Source of the DNA: Stagonosporopsis chrysanthemi
Taxonomy: Eukaryota > Ascomycota > Dothideomycetes > Pleosporales > Didymellaceae
Assembly: GCA_022560025.1 (NCBI GenBank)
Contig: JAFISE010000149.1
Span: 1-64,000 of the forward strand
Length of the DNA stretch: 64,000 bases
Reading direction: 5' to 3'
Numbering within the stretch: position 1 is the stretch's first letter; every line of letters begins with the position of its first letter. Below, one piece after another: positions 21,876 through 32,001 of this stretch. Below the pieces are notes generated by a model. The model had not been told where the DNA came from, made no database searches, and saw nothing but the letters and a program-made list of their open reading frames with translations. The position numbers and the translations under genes are program-made.

Positions 21876-22848
21876 ATGTTTCCCAGCCGTCAGAACTCAG
21901 TCAAGTCGACACTCTCGAGGTCAAGCTCAGGCATCATCGTGCCAAATATGAACAAGACTATTCGACCTGGTATGGAGCGCGCACCCACAAGCATGGCCTT
22001 GAACAAGCCTCTCTCCCGGCTACGACTTGACGGTCAAGTTGCCCTCATCTTTGGCGGAGGCGGAAAGATCGGCATAGAGACCGCAGGGCGACTGCTTGTT
22101 GAGGGCGCGACGGTTGCCATCGTCGACATCGACCAGCCAGCGCTCGAGGGAGCGATTCCAGTACTGAGGGCTGCTTTGCCAACTGGTGTCCCTGTTGAAT
22201 CACGACTCCTCACCATCGCCGCAGACGCGACGATAGAGGAGGACGTCGAGGCTTGCGTAAAGAAGACGCTGCAAAGGTTCGATCGTCTTGATATCGCCCT
22301 GCTGAACGCTGGTGTGCGAGACGAGGCAAAGAGTTTGTTCGACCAGACCGAGGAGGACTACGATCACGTTATGAACGTCAACGTAAAGTCGGGTAAGTAC
22401 CGGATCATCAACACTGTATTTGACTAGCTTTCTAATATGGAATGCAGCGTTCTTCGGCGTCAAGCACGTCGCAGCAGCCATGCGTGTTCTCGGAAACGGC
22501 GGCTCCATCATCTTCAGGTCATCCATTGCTGGCCTCCGTGGATTTCCTGACCAGGCTGTCTACTCAACGTCCCGCTTTGCTGTTCGCGGTCTTGCACTCT
22601 CAGCTGCCGAGGAATTGGGCCAGTACAGCATCCGTGTCAACACCATCCACACGAGCATCATCGCAACTCCTGGCTACAAGGAAGGCTGGAGCCCAGAGAA
22701 TCTGGCCGAAGTCACGGAAGACACCTATCTCCCACGCCTAGGACAGCCCGATGATGTCGCTAGCGTGGTTGCTTTCTTGGCCAGCGACGACTCAAGGTTT
22801 ATGACAGGAGGATGCTTGAAGATCGATGGTGGGTGCGTTAGCTACTAA
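21876..22848 (+). CDS. Short-chain dehydrogenase/reductase with atypical active site
   Basis: Exons 21876-22392 and 22448-22848 with a 55-nt intron encode 305 residues. The Rossmann start is LIFGGGGKIGIETAGRL, in place of the usual TGxxxGIG. It is followed by IVDID at the end of the second strand and LLNAGV (the NNAG-like segment). The catalytic Ser lies in IIFRSSIAGLRG. The catalytic motif reads YSTSR: Tyr211 is present, but the usual Lys four residues later is Arg215 (codon 22573-22575). The C-terminal part, with FLASDDSRFMTGGCLKIDGG, is a standard SDR cofactor-binding end. The first 50 residues are a Ser/Arg/Met-rich extension; starts at internal Met25, 33 or 40 are possible. Substrate unknown. 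Confidence 0.88.
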
Positions 22849-23848
22849 GGGGAAGGGGTTCTGCGAATGTTGTTTTTTACGCATTGATGGAGTTTGGGAC
22901 ATGGATTGCATGGTTCGCATCTGGCAACACTGCAGATTGCTATGAACCACAGACTTGGACGATAGACATGACACGTGCTTTAGCATGCAATCAACTATCC
23001 GACACCCAGGTGGTGTCGCGCACAGCTCATCATCTCTCTATATTCCGAGCATTTAATCCCTCACCATCTTGCAAAGTGTGCTTGTCAAGATGTTGAATAA
23101 ATGATGTCATAGCCCCGCCACCCCACCACAGCATCCACAGTGTGAGCATCACGATACATTCGGTACATTCGGGCGCGGCTTCCAAGAATAGCAAAGCTCC
23201 CCAATCAACTGCTAAGCCTGGCTGGGCGATTCATCTACTTCATTGATCCCCGTGGTTAAGCTTCCGGCCGAGAAGTACAAGCCATGTACTACGTACATAC
23301 GCACCACGATCCGCTAACACGCAATGGTTGTGCGACCGATCTCGAGATGCCTCAAGAGCTATCTTGGCCGACGGAAAAAGCCGCCCTTCAGACAACCTGG
23401 AAGCGGAAGACTTAAGGGTAGCAACGGATTTTCTATGTCTGCCGCGATATTCCGCATCATGACAAGGCATTAAGTCCAACAGAAACACCGTATCATCAAG
23501 CGCCGGACATTTTCTATCGTCGCACCCTATTGAAGTTCTGACAGCAACACGAGATGTTGTAGAGTTCAGCCTGCGAGAAGGGTAAATCTGGTGGGTGCGG
23601 CTCTCTTGTACCATCCGACGGAGCTCTTCTAAAGCCCGTTGATGTAATGCACCGCCAATACATGCTAGCTGAGAGCGTCCGTACTCCTCAAGCCATGCAA
23701 TCCGTTGCTGGACCCTGATGACCAGAATCCATGTCTGAACCGTTCCGACACTTCCGCCTTCTAAAGATTGCAGAGCGACCTCCGTTTCATTCCAACTAAC
23801 ACCACGTCTTTCCGCAGTAAATATTTTCCAATCTTGTTTCATCTCAAC
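22849..23848. other. Intergenic region, 1.0 kb
   Basis: These bases separate the SDR stop from the start of the second FMN oxidase. A minus-strand frame at 23240-23911 overlaps the start of the oxidase and resembles no family, so I treat it as chance. Confidence 0.5.
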
Positions 23849-25132
23849 ATGCCTGAAACTCATTATCATCCCAAGTTCGCAAATCACCATCCTGAGCAAG
23901 ATGGTTACCAATACGAAATGGAAATCTACAATCGTGGACTTGATTTTCAGCGACCAGCACTCACTTTTCAGGCCGACAAATGGGAAGAGCTAGCAAATGC
24001 ACGACTTTCCGCAGAAGCAAAAGGCTACGTCTACGGCTCTGCAGGTACGCGCGAAACAACGGACAAGAATCGTGCCGCCTTCAAGAAATGGTCTATCGTG
24101 CCACGGCGCCTGGTGAGGACTGAGACCTTTCCCGACCTCAGCACCGAGATCTTGGGTGAGAAGCTTCAGTTTCCCATCGCCCTGGCTCCGGTAGGAGTCC
24201 TCAAAATTTTCAACCCAAGCGGTGAAATCGCAGCCACCAAAGCAGCAGCAAAAGAAGCAGTACCATACATCTTAAGCAGCGCCGCAGCAAGTACGATAGA
24301 AGACGTCGCTGAAGCAAATGGCCAGGATGGTCAGCGTTGGTACCAGCTCTATTGGCCTTCGCGTGAGCATGACGACATCACTATATCACTGCTCAACCGC
24401 GCAAAGAAAACCGGATACACTCAGCTTTTTGTGACGCTAGACACATACATTCTTGGCTGGCGACCATCGGATATGGACAATGGGTACAACCCGTTCTTGC
24501 GCTCTGATCGCATCGGCGTTGAGTCTGGACTTACAGATCCTGTGTTCCGCAAGCAATTCAAGGAACGCCATGGTGTCGAGGTCGAGGAGAAACTAGACAT
24601 TGCTGCGCCGGAGTGGATGCGCACGATCTTCCCTGGAATGAGTAAGGGGTGGGAAGATATCAAGTTCCTGCAAGAGCATTGGAGCGGGCCCATCATACTC
24701 AAGGGCATCCAAACAGTCTCTGATGCTCAGAAGGCCGTGGACGTGGGTGTGCAAGGTATTGTGGTAAGCAATCACGGTGGCAGGCAGCAAGATGGCGGAA
24801 ACAGCAGCTTGGGCATGCTGCCACACATCAAAGATGCCGTCGGCGATAAGCTCACGATTTTCTTCGATAGTGGGGTTGGGTCTGGTGCAGATGTTGCGAA
24901 AGCACTGGCTCTGGGTGCAGATTGTATATTAGTTGGAAGGCCGTACGTTTATGGGCTTGCACTGGGTGGGGAACAAGGTGTGGCGCACGTTTTGAAGAGC
25001 CTTATGGGCGAGCTAGAGCTTACGCTGCACCTGGCGGGCATCCCAAGTGTAGACAAGAAGGACCTCAACCGCAGTGTGTTAGTGCTGGAGGATGACTTGT
25101 TCAATACTGTAAAGGGGATTGGGATCCACTAG
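23849..25132 (+). CDS. FMN-dependent alpha-hydroxy acid dehydrogenase, lactate 2-monooxygenase-like
   Basis: This intronless frame encodes 427 residues from MPETHYHPKFANHHP; an in-frame Met 27 codons upstream (23768) is less likely. The TIM-barrel FMN family is clear: YVYGSAGTRETTDKN, the substrate-Arg region WSIVPRRLVR, QRWYQLYWPSRE in the flavin pocket, catalytic His in VVSNHGGRQQDGG, and DSGVGSGADVAKALALGADCILVGRP. The extra length relative to the 380-residue oxidase at 8557-9852 lies in an N-terminal extension and an insert around residues 215-265 (GYNPFLRSDRIGVES onward), as in lactate 2-monooxygenase-like proteins. Members oxidise lactate or other 2-hydroxy acids. It is the second FMN hydroxy acid enzyme in the window, only distantly related to the first. 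Substrate not determined. Confidence 0.9.
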   Translation: MPETHYHPKFANHHPEQDGYQYEMEIYNRGLDFQRPALTFQADKWEELANARLSAEAKGYVYGSAGTRETTDKNRAAFKKWSIVPRRLVRTETFPDLSTEILGEKLQFPIALAPVGVLKIFNPSGEIAATKAAAKEAVPYILSSAAASTIEDVAEANGQDGQRWYQLYWPSREHDDITISLLNRAKKTGYTQLFVTLDTYILGWRPSDMDNGYNPFLRSDRIGVESGLTDPVFRKQFKERHGVEVEEKLDIAAPEWMRTIFPGMSKGWEDIKFLQEHWSGPIILKGIQTVSDAQKAVDVGVQGIVVSNHGGRQQDGGNSSLGMLPHIKDAVGDKLTIFFDSGVGSGADVAKALALGADCILVGRPYVYGLALGGEQGVAHVLKSLMGELELTLHLAGIPSVDKKDLNRSVLVLEDDLFNTVKGIGIH

Positions 25133-25263
25133 ACCCTCGCAACGCCTGAGATGAAGCTCATAGATAACTTTGGAAATGACCATCCCCAAACATGGGGCTG
25201 TTACTTGGGCACTTATAAGGATCAGGCAGCCCTGATTCCGTTCAAGCCCAATATCTATCCCGC

Positions 25264-26257
25264 CTACCAGTCCAGGAAGTAGTCGATTCCATCGCTGAAC
25301 GCTGCCGTTCCGACCGTCGCGTGGTAACTGTTCGGGTATGTGATCAGCTCAACATCCCTCAACGCCGGACTATCCGCCAGTTCCGCATAAAGCTTCTCGG
25401 ACAAGTCCGTCATCCTCATTGGCACAAGAATGCTCTTTCTGAACTCGAAGTCCTCATCTGTTTCCTTCCGCCTCTGCTTGGGGAACTGCTCTAGTCCACC
25501 ATAGCTGATTTGAAACGCAGGTTTAGTATTATTGCCACGAGATGTTACGTTCCACTTAAGCGGTGCGAGGAAATCGGTGTGATTGAAAACATAGTCGTCA
25601 TTCCAGTATAGAGCGGGCGAGGCAGAGAGAAACGTGTCAAATAAGTCCGGCCGGGCGGCGAGGACGTACAACACAAACAATCCAGCGAAGGAGTGGCCGT
25701 ACAGGGCATCTCGGTCGAATGTTGCAGCCTTGAATACTTCGTGTTGGACCCAAGGGCGTAGAGCAGTGTCGATGAATGAAATGAGGCCGTTGGCATTGGA
25801 CGGGACGCCGGGCATGGCGGGGGCCGGGCAGGTGGCGCAAACAGGTGGCTGCATGTCGCTGTAGCGTGAAGCACTATATGGCGAATCCTCAATCGTGTTT
25901 GGGTAGCCGATTGAGACGATAATGGTATCCGGTTGGTTGAATTCAACTGGACGCCGGCGTCGAATGGCTTCAGTTGCCGAGAGGCCTTGTGCGTTGCCGT
26001 CGAGAACGTACCTTCACAGGTCAGTTCGTCTTGGTCGTAAAGATTGTATGCGGTATTGAGCGCTTGTTGCGAAATTCTTACATCGTCTCGACTGTGGAAT
26101 TTGCGAGTGTAGTAGTCCAGTTCAAAGGCCATGCGAGCTGTATTTGGTACTCCCAGGTTCCATTGCTGACATTCCAGAATCCGACATTCGGCAATACAGT
26201 GGCGGAAAACTCTGTTGCGAGAGGACTGAACGTCCACACACCAATAGACGCACTCAT
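25264..26257 (-). CDS. Alpha/beta hydrolase, siderophore-esterase-like
   Basis: Exons 26082-26257 and 25264-26011 with a 70-nt intron (26012-26081) encode 307 residues. Splicing gives STVETMYVLDGNAQGLSA, rejoining the strand that starts the catalytic domain. Features of the putative-esterase family (IroE/Fes-like) are LDGNA, IIVSIGYPN, the nucleophile elbow LYGHSFAGLFVLYVL, SPALYWNDDYVF, and a C-terminal His in TYPNSYHATV. Relatives hydrolyse triacetylfusarinine-type or enterobactin-type siderophores or other esters, usually in the cytosol. A TATATA-like stretch lies only about 16 bp upstream of the chosen ATG, which is the first Met after an in-frame stop. It is followed on the same strand by an unrelated type-B carboxylesterase. 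Substrate is inference. Confidence 0.82.
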
Positions 26258-26961
26258 TTGGGTACTGTGGAACTATATAACCCTGTCTCTTACTCTTTAC
26301 TACTTGAATATGTATCAGAGTGACGGGCCGATTGTAGGTTGCAAGTATGTTGGGGGATTCAACATGTAAATTGCGACTGAGAGCAGGGACCTGCTCTAGC
26401 TCCCGAAGCACGTGTTCCGCGTAGGCTCTATAGAACTGGCCAGGGATCAGGCTCCATAGCTCAAGCCAAGTGGCTAGTGTAGTATGCGAGTGTCCGAATC
26501 TAGATACGACTCCTTGCTCAATAGCAGCAGTTGTATGACTTGGCAGCCAATTGAGTGCTTTGCTCATTGGCAAGTCCACGAATCAACGCAAGTTCACATC
26601 TCGTTGAAAGGTCGAAACAGGATGCAGTCAATACCAATGAAAAGGCCCTCAATAGCTTGTAACCTCTGGAAAAAGCTGACAGGATTTGCGCTTAGTGATC
26701 ATGCCAATGGGAAGGCCAGTGAGCGATGTCCAGGATGGGGCGTTGCTAAACACGTTCATCACAGTCCCTTTCTGGTAGGCGCATCGGCGGAAGTCGAGAA
26801 GAGCATTTTTTGGGCTTTGATCATTGAGAGCATGGCGATTATCGTGCCAACGAAGCCAATCATATTTAGGGGCTCATAGCAAACAAGATTAGACTTGGTT
26901 TCTGCCCCCGAGAGATCGTTGATCACGTGTTGTACACATTACATGGTCGATTCAGAGAGTT
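26258..26961. other. Intergenic region, 0.7 kb
   Basis: These bases lie between the esterase start and the stop of the upstream carboxylesterase. A minus-strand frame that runs through here into the esterase in another register has no family features. Confidence 0.5.
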
Positions 26962-28809
26962 CTAGAACGCTCCACGTCCTGGAAGAGGATCGTTCTTTGC
27001 CGGGCATGCCTTATCGTACGTGGTTGATTCGAAAAATGTCGGCTTTGGGCTATTGTTGTACGCCAGACCAACAAGGGTTTTTCCTGCTCATGCTATCAGT
27101 AAGCGCGACTCATTCGTGCTGTCTGCCAAGTACTTACCAGTCTCCTTGTATGAAGGCCACCCATATTGTGTTAAGCCCTTTCTCGAATCGCGGGCAAACG
27201 CAGCGTACGCGCCCTGAATATACTTGATCGTTGCATCCTCTGTCGCAGAGTTGGACAGGCCAGAATTGTCTATAGCAGTTCCAAAGACGATGTTCAGGTC
27301 GACTCCATGGTAGGCGGCACTGCCCCTTGGACTCAAGCCAGCAGTCGAGTTGTACAGACGAAGGTTGTCGAAATCGCCAAAATAGCGGTAGCGCCAGGTG
27401 GGCACACCATACTGAACTCGGTACTTCGTTGACAGAGCTACCGGGCAGGTGAAGCCGCGCTCTGTGAAGAGGTTCCACTGAGCGTCACCGAAGTTCAGCT
27501 TGGCAGCCCAGCCCGAGATTCGATACCATCCGTCTTCTTGATCGGTGTTACCGGCCAAGATAGGAATCTTTGCAAAGCTGCCAGAAGCAGCCAATTCTTG
27601 GTAATCCGTAAAGACTGTGACATTGTCCACAGTAGGGTGGAAGGTTGCCTGCGCAAGCGCTTGTGTTGGAAGTGCGGGAACTCTTGCCGCAGCAGCGAGG
27701 AGCACTGAAGTATCCTTGGATCGCACACATGTGAGAACTGCGGCAGCATCATCGTTGGGCCCCCCACAACCGACTGTCTGCGAGACGTTGTACCACAGAG
27801 TCTGCGCATAATCCGGAGTGTTCGGAAGGAAGCTCAAAGAGGTTCCTGACATTGGAATGAGCCCAGCAACGATGGGATCCTCCTTCCATGCAAACGACCA
27901 ATAATCGACACTCGCTCCTCCCGCACTTTGGCCAAAGATGACAATACGCGATGGATCGCCACCGAATGCAGCGATATTGTCCCGGACCCATTCTACGGCA
28001 GCGCGGTGGTCTTTGAGAGCAGCGTTCGGTTCGACACCAGGAGCGCCTGAGAAGCCAAAGACGCCAAGACGATAGCTGTTGCAGTTAGTGCCTATATGTC
28101 TTAACGCGCTGACGAGACGAACTTGAGGGTGACTACGACCACATCTTGGCTATCAGCAAGATACTGGCCGTTGTATAGTGGGCTATGAGGACCGGGGATC
28201 TGGAAGCCTGCCAAAAATGTGAGCGTTAGATGCCAGGTGCAATGGCGCTACGATACTTACGACCTCCATGGAGGAACACCAGGACTGGCTTCTTTGCCTT
28301 GGCGTTTCCAGCATTCTTGGTCCAAACGTTGAGCTTGAGGCAGTCCTCAGACGCCGGGTTGCTATTCTGAGCCGCGAAGTTCTTCCATACGCGCAGTCCA
28401 GAAGGTTGGGTGAAGTTGGGAAATGCGCTCACGGGCGGTTTGTTAGACAGGCAATCACTGTTGCAGGATTAACAAGAGTAACATGCAATCTTTCAAGATT
28501 GACATACGCTGACTAGTCTCGTTAGCACTGTTATCAGGTTGAACGCTGTGATCGTACCCATTCAGAAGCCTGAAAGACGGAACCAGATGGGGCCAAATAC
28601 TTCTTCGGCGCTGCAAACCTCAGCTCACCGACTGGTGCCTCAGCATATCTGATGCCCAGGAACTCGGTAACACTTGTTTTATTGGAAGCTCCATGTCCAA
28701 TAATGATTCCGCCAGTGGTAGTCTGTACACGAGCTGCCTGCACTGGATTGGTGGCAACGGATACGAACAGCGTAGCGAAAACAGCCGCTGTCGAGAGGAG
28801 AGACTGCAT
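26962..28809 (-). CDS. Secreted type-B carboxylesterase/lipase with a 5-nt microexon
   Basis: Six exons: 28558-28809, 28508-28512, 28261-28457, 28123-28207, 27138-28075 and 26962-27083, giving 532 residues. Introns are 45, 50, 53, 47 and 54 nt, and all phases fit. The N-terminus has a signal peptide (MQSLLSTAAVFATLFVSVAT). Family hallmarks are FLGIRYAEAPVGELRF, SEDCLKLNVWT, an oxyanion FLHGGRFQIPG, VTLNYRLGVFGFSGAPG, catalytic Ser230 in IFGQSAGGASVD, and the YHGVDLNIVFG segment with the probable catalytic His. Removal of the fourth intron restores VTLNYRLG and this intron has an ACTAAC branch site. The second exon is only TCAGC; without it the frame breaks. The enzyme should be secreted and cleave carboxyl esters; substrate unknown. 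Confidence 0.87.
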
Positions 28810-29857
28810 CTTGTCAAATTGAAACAGCAGTGTTGAGCTCGACCAGTCTACGGAGGCGGGAGAACTGCACTCTTGAAGGGACGGCCCACGGCCGTCCTAG
28901 CGTCGACCAATACATGTTACGGCAGCGTGTCTGTGGGACTGGCGTATCGGAGTTAATCGCCACTTTGCGGCTTGCAACTTGACTGCGAGCGGATGGTGGT
29001 GTCTCTCCCGAAAAGCCTGCGTCACCATCAGCTATGCTGCTACCACAGGTGCTCCTTAAGATAGTATCTATTGCGCTGCGATCGCGCCGTTTTCAAAACC
29101 TTGGAGACGGCCCTGAGCCTCGGTCAATCGTCATGCGATGTTTCGAAGCAGACTGCATATTGATCTCATCTCCCGTCGACGCGGGTCGGTAGCTCCAAGG
29201 CTCTTGATTGGTTGAAGGCCGGAGCCTTTTCCTAGTCCGATCCTTCCACCGCTACGGAACCTCTCGCTTCCTTTGCCGGCCCACGTTCCCTCCACGCTGA
29301 CAGCGACCTGACAGCGGCCGTACCTGACCGCTCAGATCAAGTTGATGCGCATGTAGGGGTCCCTAACGCCGCTTCCAGCTTCGCGTGGAGACTCTGACAT
29401 ATTTACAAACGCACACGTTCATAAGCTTAAGAGCAGAATTTGCTGTCGCCCTGATCCACGCTCACGGCGATCGACAGGTCTAATGCAGTATGTCGATGTG
29501 GTGATCGTGCCATTCCATATTTGGACAATCGAACCATGCGCTGCCAACCTGCCGTCCTCCAAGAAAAGCAGTGACGACCAATCGATGTTGGGGGAACAAT
29601 CTCGGGCACATTTACCCTGGTCGAGGGGATCGTATTGCGATTCTTTTGCTTCGAACCGACCAGCATGAGATCGGCTCTGATTCTTGCCTGTTCAAGGCAG
29701 AGGCAGAGGGTCCTTGGATCTTATGTGTGAGCCGATGCCCACTGTTGTTACACTCGAAGGATTCCCTCGTGGCGCTTATGTCTATTTTGGAGCAAAGACC
29801 TACCATACAGCTGGTACCCTACATCGTCAGCCTTAAACCTCGAGTGGTCCCCCTCCA
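28810..29857. other. Intergenic region, 1.0 kb
   Basis: This region separates divergent genes: the carboxylesterase (minus) and the PTH11-like gene (plus). It likely holds both promoters. I see no gene within it. Confidence 0.5.
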
Positions 29858-31218
29858 ATGACGCCCAACGTAGGTCTTGGTACAGAAGGCCCTGTGCAGC
29901 GAGGATGGGGACTGTGGCTCACCTCGGTGCTGGCGGTTGTGATTGCAGCAGCTTTTGTGGCTGCACGATTGACACAGAGGCTAATCAAACGCATTGGCTT
30001 GGGACTGGATGATTATATGATCATCGCCGCTTTGATCTCCTCGGGGTTGTTATCTCTGACAGAATGTCAAGGTGAGTCTTGTGTTCGGTTTAGAGGTGCA
30101 TAAATCGCAGACCTGACAATCCTCTCAGCTGTTGTGCATGGCTATGGTCGACACTGGAATACACTCGACCCTGGGACCCGCATGACTGCACGCAAATGGT
30201 TCTATGGCGCCAACATTGTCTACAAAGTTGTCCTCATGTTCAACAAGATCTCGATCGCATGTCTATACTACCGGATCTTCGCCGTTTCCACCAACAAGTT
30301 CCGAATTGCCTGTCATGTTATGAATGCCTGGATAATCGCCTCAAGTCTGGCCTTCATCGTTGCGACGATCTTCCAATGCACACCAGTATCCGCATTCTGG
30401 GACCGGAGTATCACATTTAAATGCTTCAAGGTGCGCCAACCTCATTTACGTACCGTCGTATCGCCATGCTTATTTTACACCTCAGAACGAGCCCTGGTGG
30501 ATTTCGTATGCGACAACGCAGATCTTGACTGACTTCGCACTGCTCCTGATGCCTCTACCAGTCATACGTAAGCTCTCGATAGGGCGCACAGAAAAGCTAG
30601 GCATTTGCCTAGTGTTCGGAACTGGTGTTTTGTAAGTACGATAGTCTTGACTTGGAAAGAGGCATACTGATGGCCCTGAGTGTCACTTTCGCCTCCATTT
30701 ATCGCGCAACCACCATCGCAGCATCTGCAAGCGATCCTGATCCCACTTGGGGCCCAATTCCAGCTACAATCTGGTCTGTTATTGAGGCTAATGCGGGAAT
30801 TGTATGCGCCTGCCTCCCCATGCTCCGCAGCCCTTTTGTTAGGCTGTTCGGACCTGTCTTTGGCCGCTCACGAAAAGGCACGACGAAAGCAGACGGATCG
30901 TATCATCTCACGTGGCGCAGCGACAAGCCACACGCATCTGCTGCCGTGTCCAGTCGTAGAATGGGAGCCGACGACACTATCATGGACCCTGACCGCGACA
31001 GCGAAGAGGGTATTATTTTCAATAAGCCCAACGTTACCAACCACAATAACGGGCCGAGAGTCGTTGTACGCGGTCGTAGCCCAAGCGGTATATTCGTTCG
31101 AAAAGAGTTCAGTGTTGACGACAATCTATCCAAAACGAAGAGTGATGGCGATCGGAGTACTGTTGGAAGTGTCAACGAAGACAAGACCCTTGGGAAAGCA
31201 CCATATTCTCACCTTTGA
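29858..31218 (+). CDS. PTH11-like/rhodopsin-domain seven-helix membrane protein
   Basis: Exons 29858-30071, 30129-30430, 30486-30631 and 30681-31218 with introns of 57, 57, 55 and 49 nt, respectively for the first three gaps 57, 55 and 49, encode 399 residues. Seven hydrophobic segments fall in the first 290 residues: WGLWLTSVLAVVIAAAFVAA, YMIIAALISSGLLS, IVYKVVLMFNKISIACLYY, AWIIASSLAFIVATIFQC, ILTDFALLLMPLPVI, the exon-3/exon-4 helix and IWSVIEANAGIVCACLPML. Family marks are LGLDDYMI, the loop HGYGRHW, and FWDRSITFKCF before NEPWWIS. The last intron has a CTGAT branch site and joins GTGV to FVTFASIYRATT. The soluble Ser/Arg-rich tail follows. No CFEM domain is seen. Relatives are plasma-membrane sensors, but a ligand cannot be inferred. 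Confidence 0.83.
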
Positions 31219-32001
31219 ACATTGGTGGAGCACGTTGCTATGCGATGGCATTACAGCTCTGTCGTTGGCTAGTCTTTGCTCATATCTGCGGGTCGTCCTC
31301 AGTGTGTATTCTTTTTGTTCTTGCGCGATACCCCTTCCTGCTTTGTATTCTAAGCTTTCATGACAAACATGAGTTCCGTTGCGGCTACGTTCAACATTGT
31401 CACGCTGCTCAAACCCGTGGAGGCGTATCTGACCATTCTCGGCTGTCAGATCAATGCACTCTTTTTCTCTTGCCCGCTCTTGGCGAACGTTGGCGGATCA
31501 ATATCGAAAGTAGCACAAGGGAGCTCACAATGCGAGTCAGTGTATAATGTGCCAACGTCTTCGAGACTCTGCATGCCGGCAATGTAAGACCAACTTGTTT
31601 ACACGTGTCGCGCCACAGCATATGGCGGTGACGAGCGACTGCGCAGGCCCAATGTGGGTAATGAAGCTTATCTGGAAGTGTAGCACGTAGTTCACGAATT
31701 GCAGCGCTTGGAAAAAGCCTGCAAGTGTTGATCAGCTCGGACCCCGCACCTTCGCTTCCTGGGCGAGGCCTGCGCCACACCGTTTGGACGCACCCATTGA
31801 TCAAGCTTGGAACAACTCGTCAGACGTCATGCGCACAGATTCAGCAGTTACTGCTCTAGCTCCATGAAGAGCTTTCTTCTGTGCTTCTCCAGACCGATCT
31901 CTCCAGACTTCGACTCTCTCTTGTCAGTTGTACTCGGATTTCCTTAACAACCCTAGAGGGCCTGCTAATCGCAAAGCTTTACATAGCTGCCCCACCCTGC
32001 A
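31219..32001. other. Intergenic region, 0.8 kb
   Basis: No gene that I can support. This contains the 3' end of the PTH11-like gene and the promoter of the HeLo-domain gene. Confidence 0.5.

Noticed and set aside
25545..26579. 344-codon minus-strand frame across the esterase gene
   Set aside because: It reads the esterase exons in the wrong register; the spliced two-exon model has all family motifs.
30625..31218. Separate gene starting at the Met at 30625
   Set aside because: This is the last exon of the PTH11-like gene read through its intron; the four-exon model keeps frame and family features.
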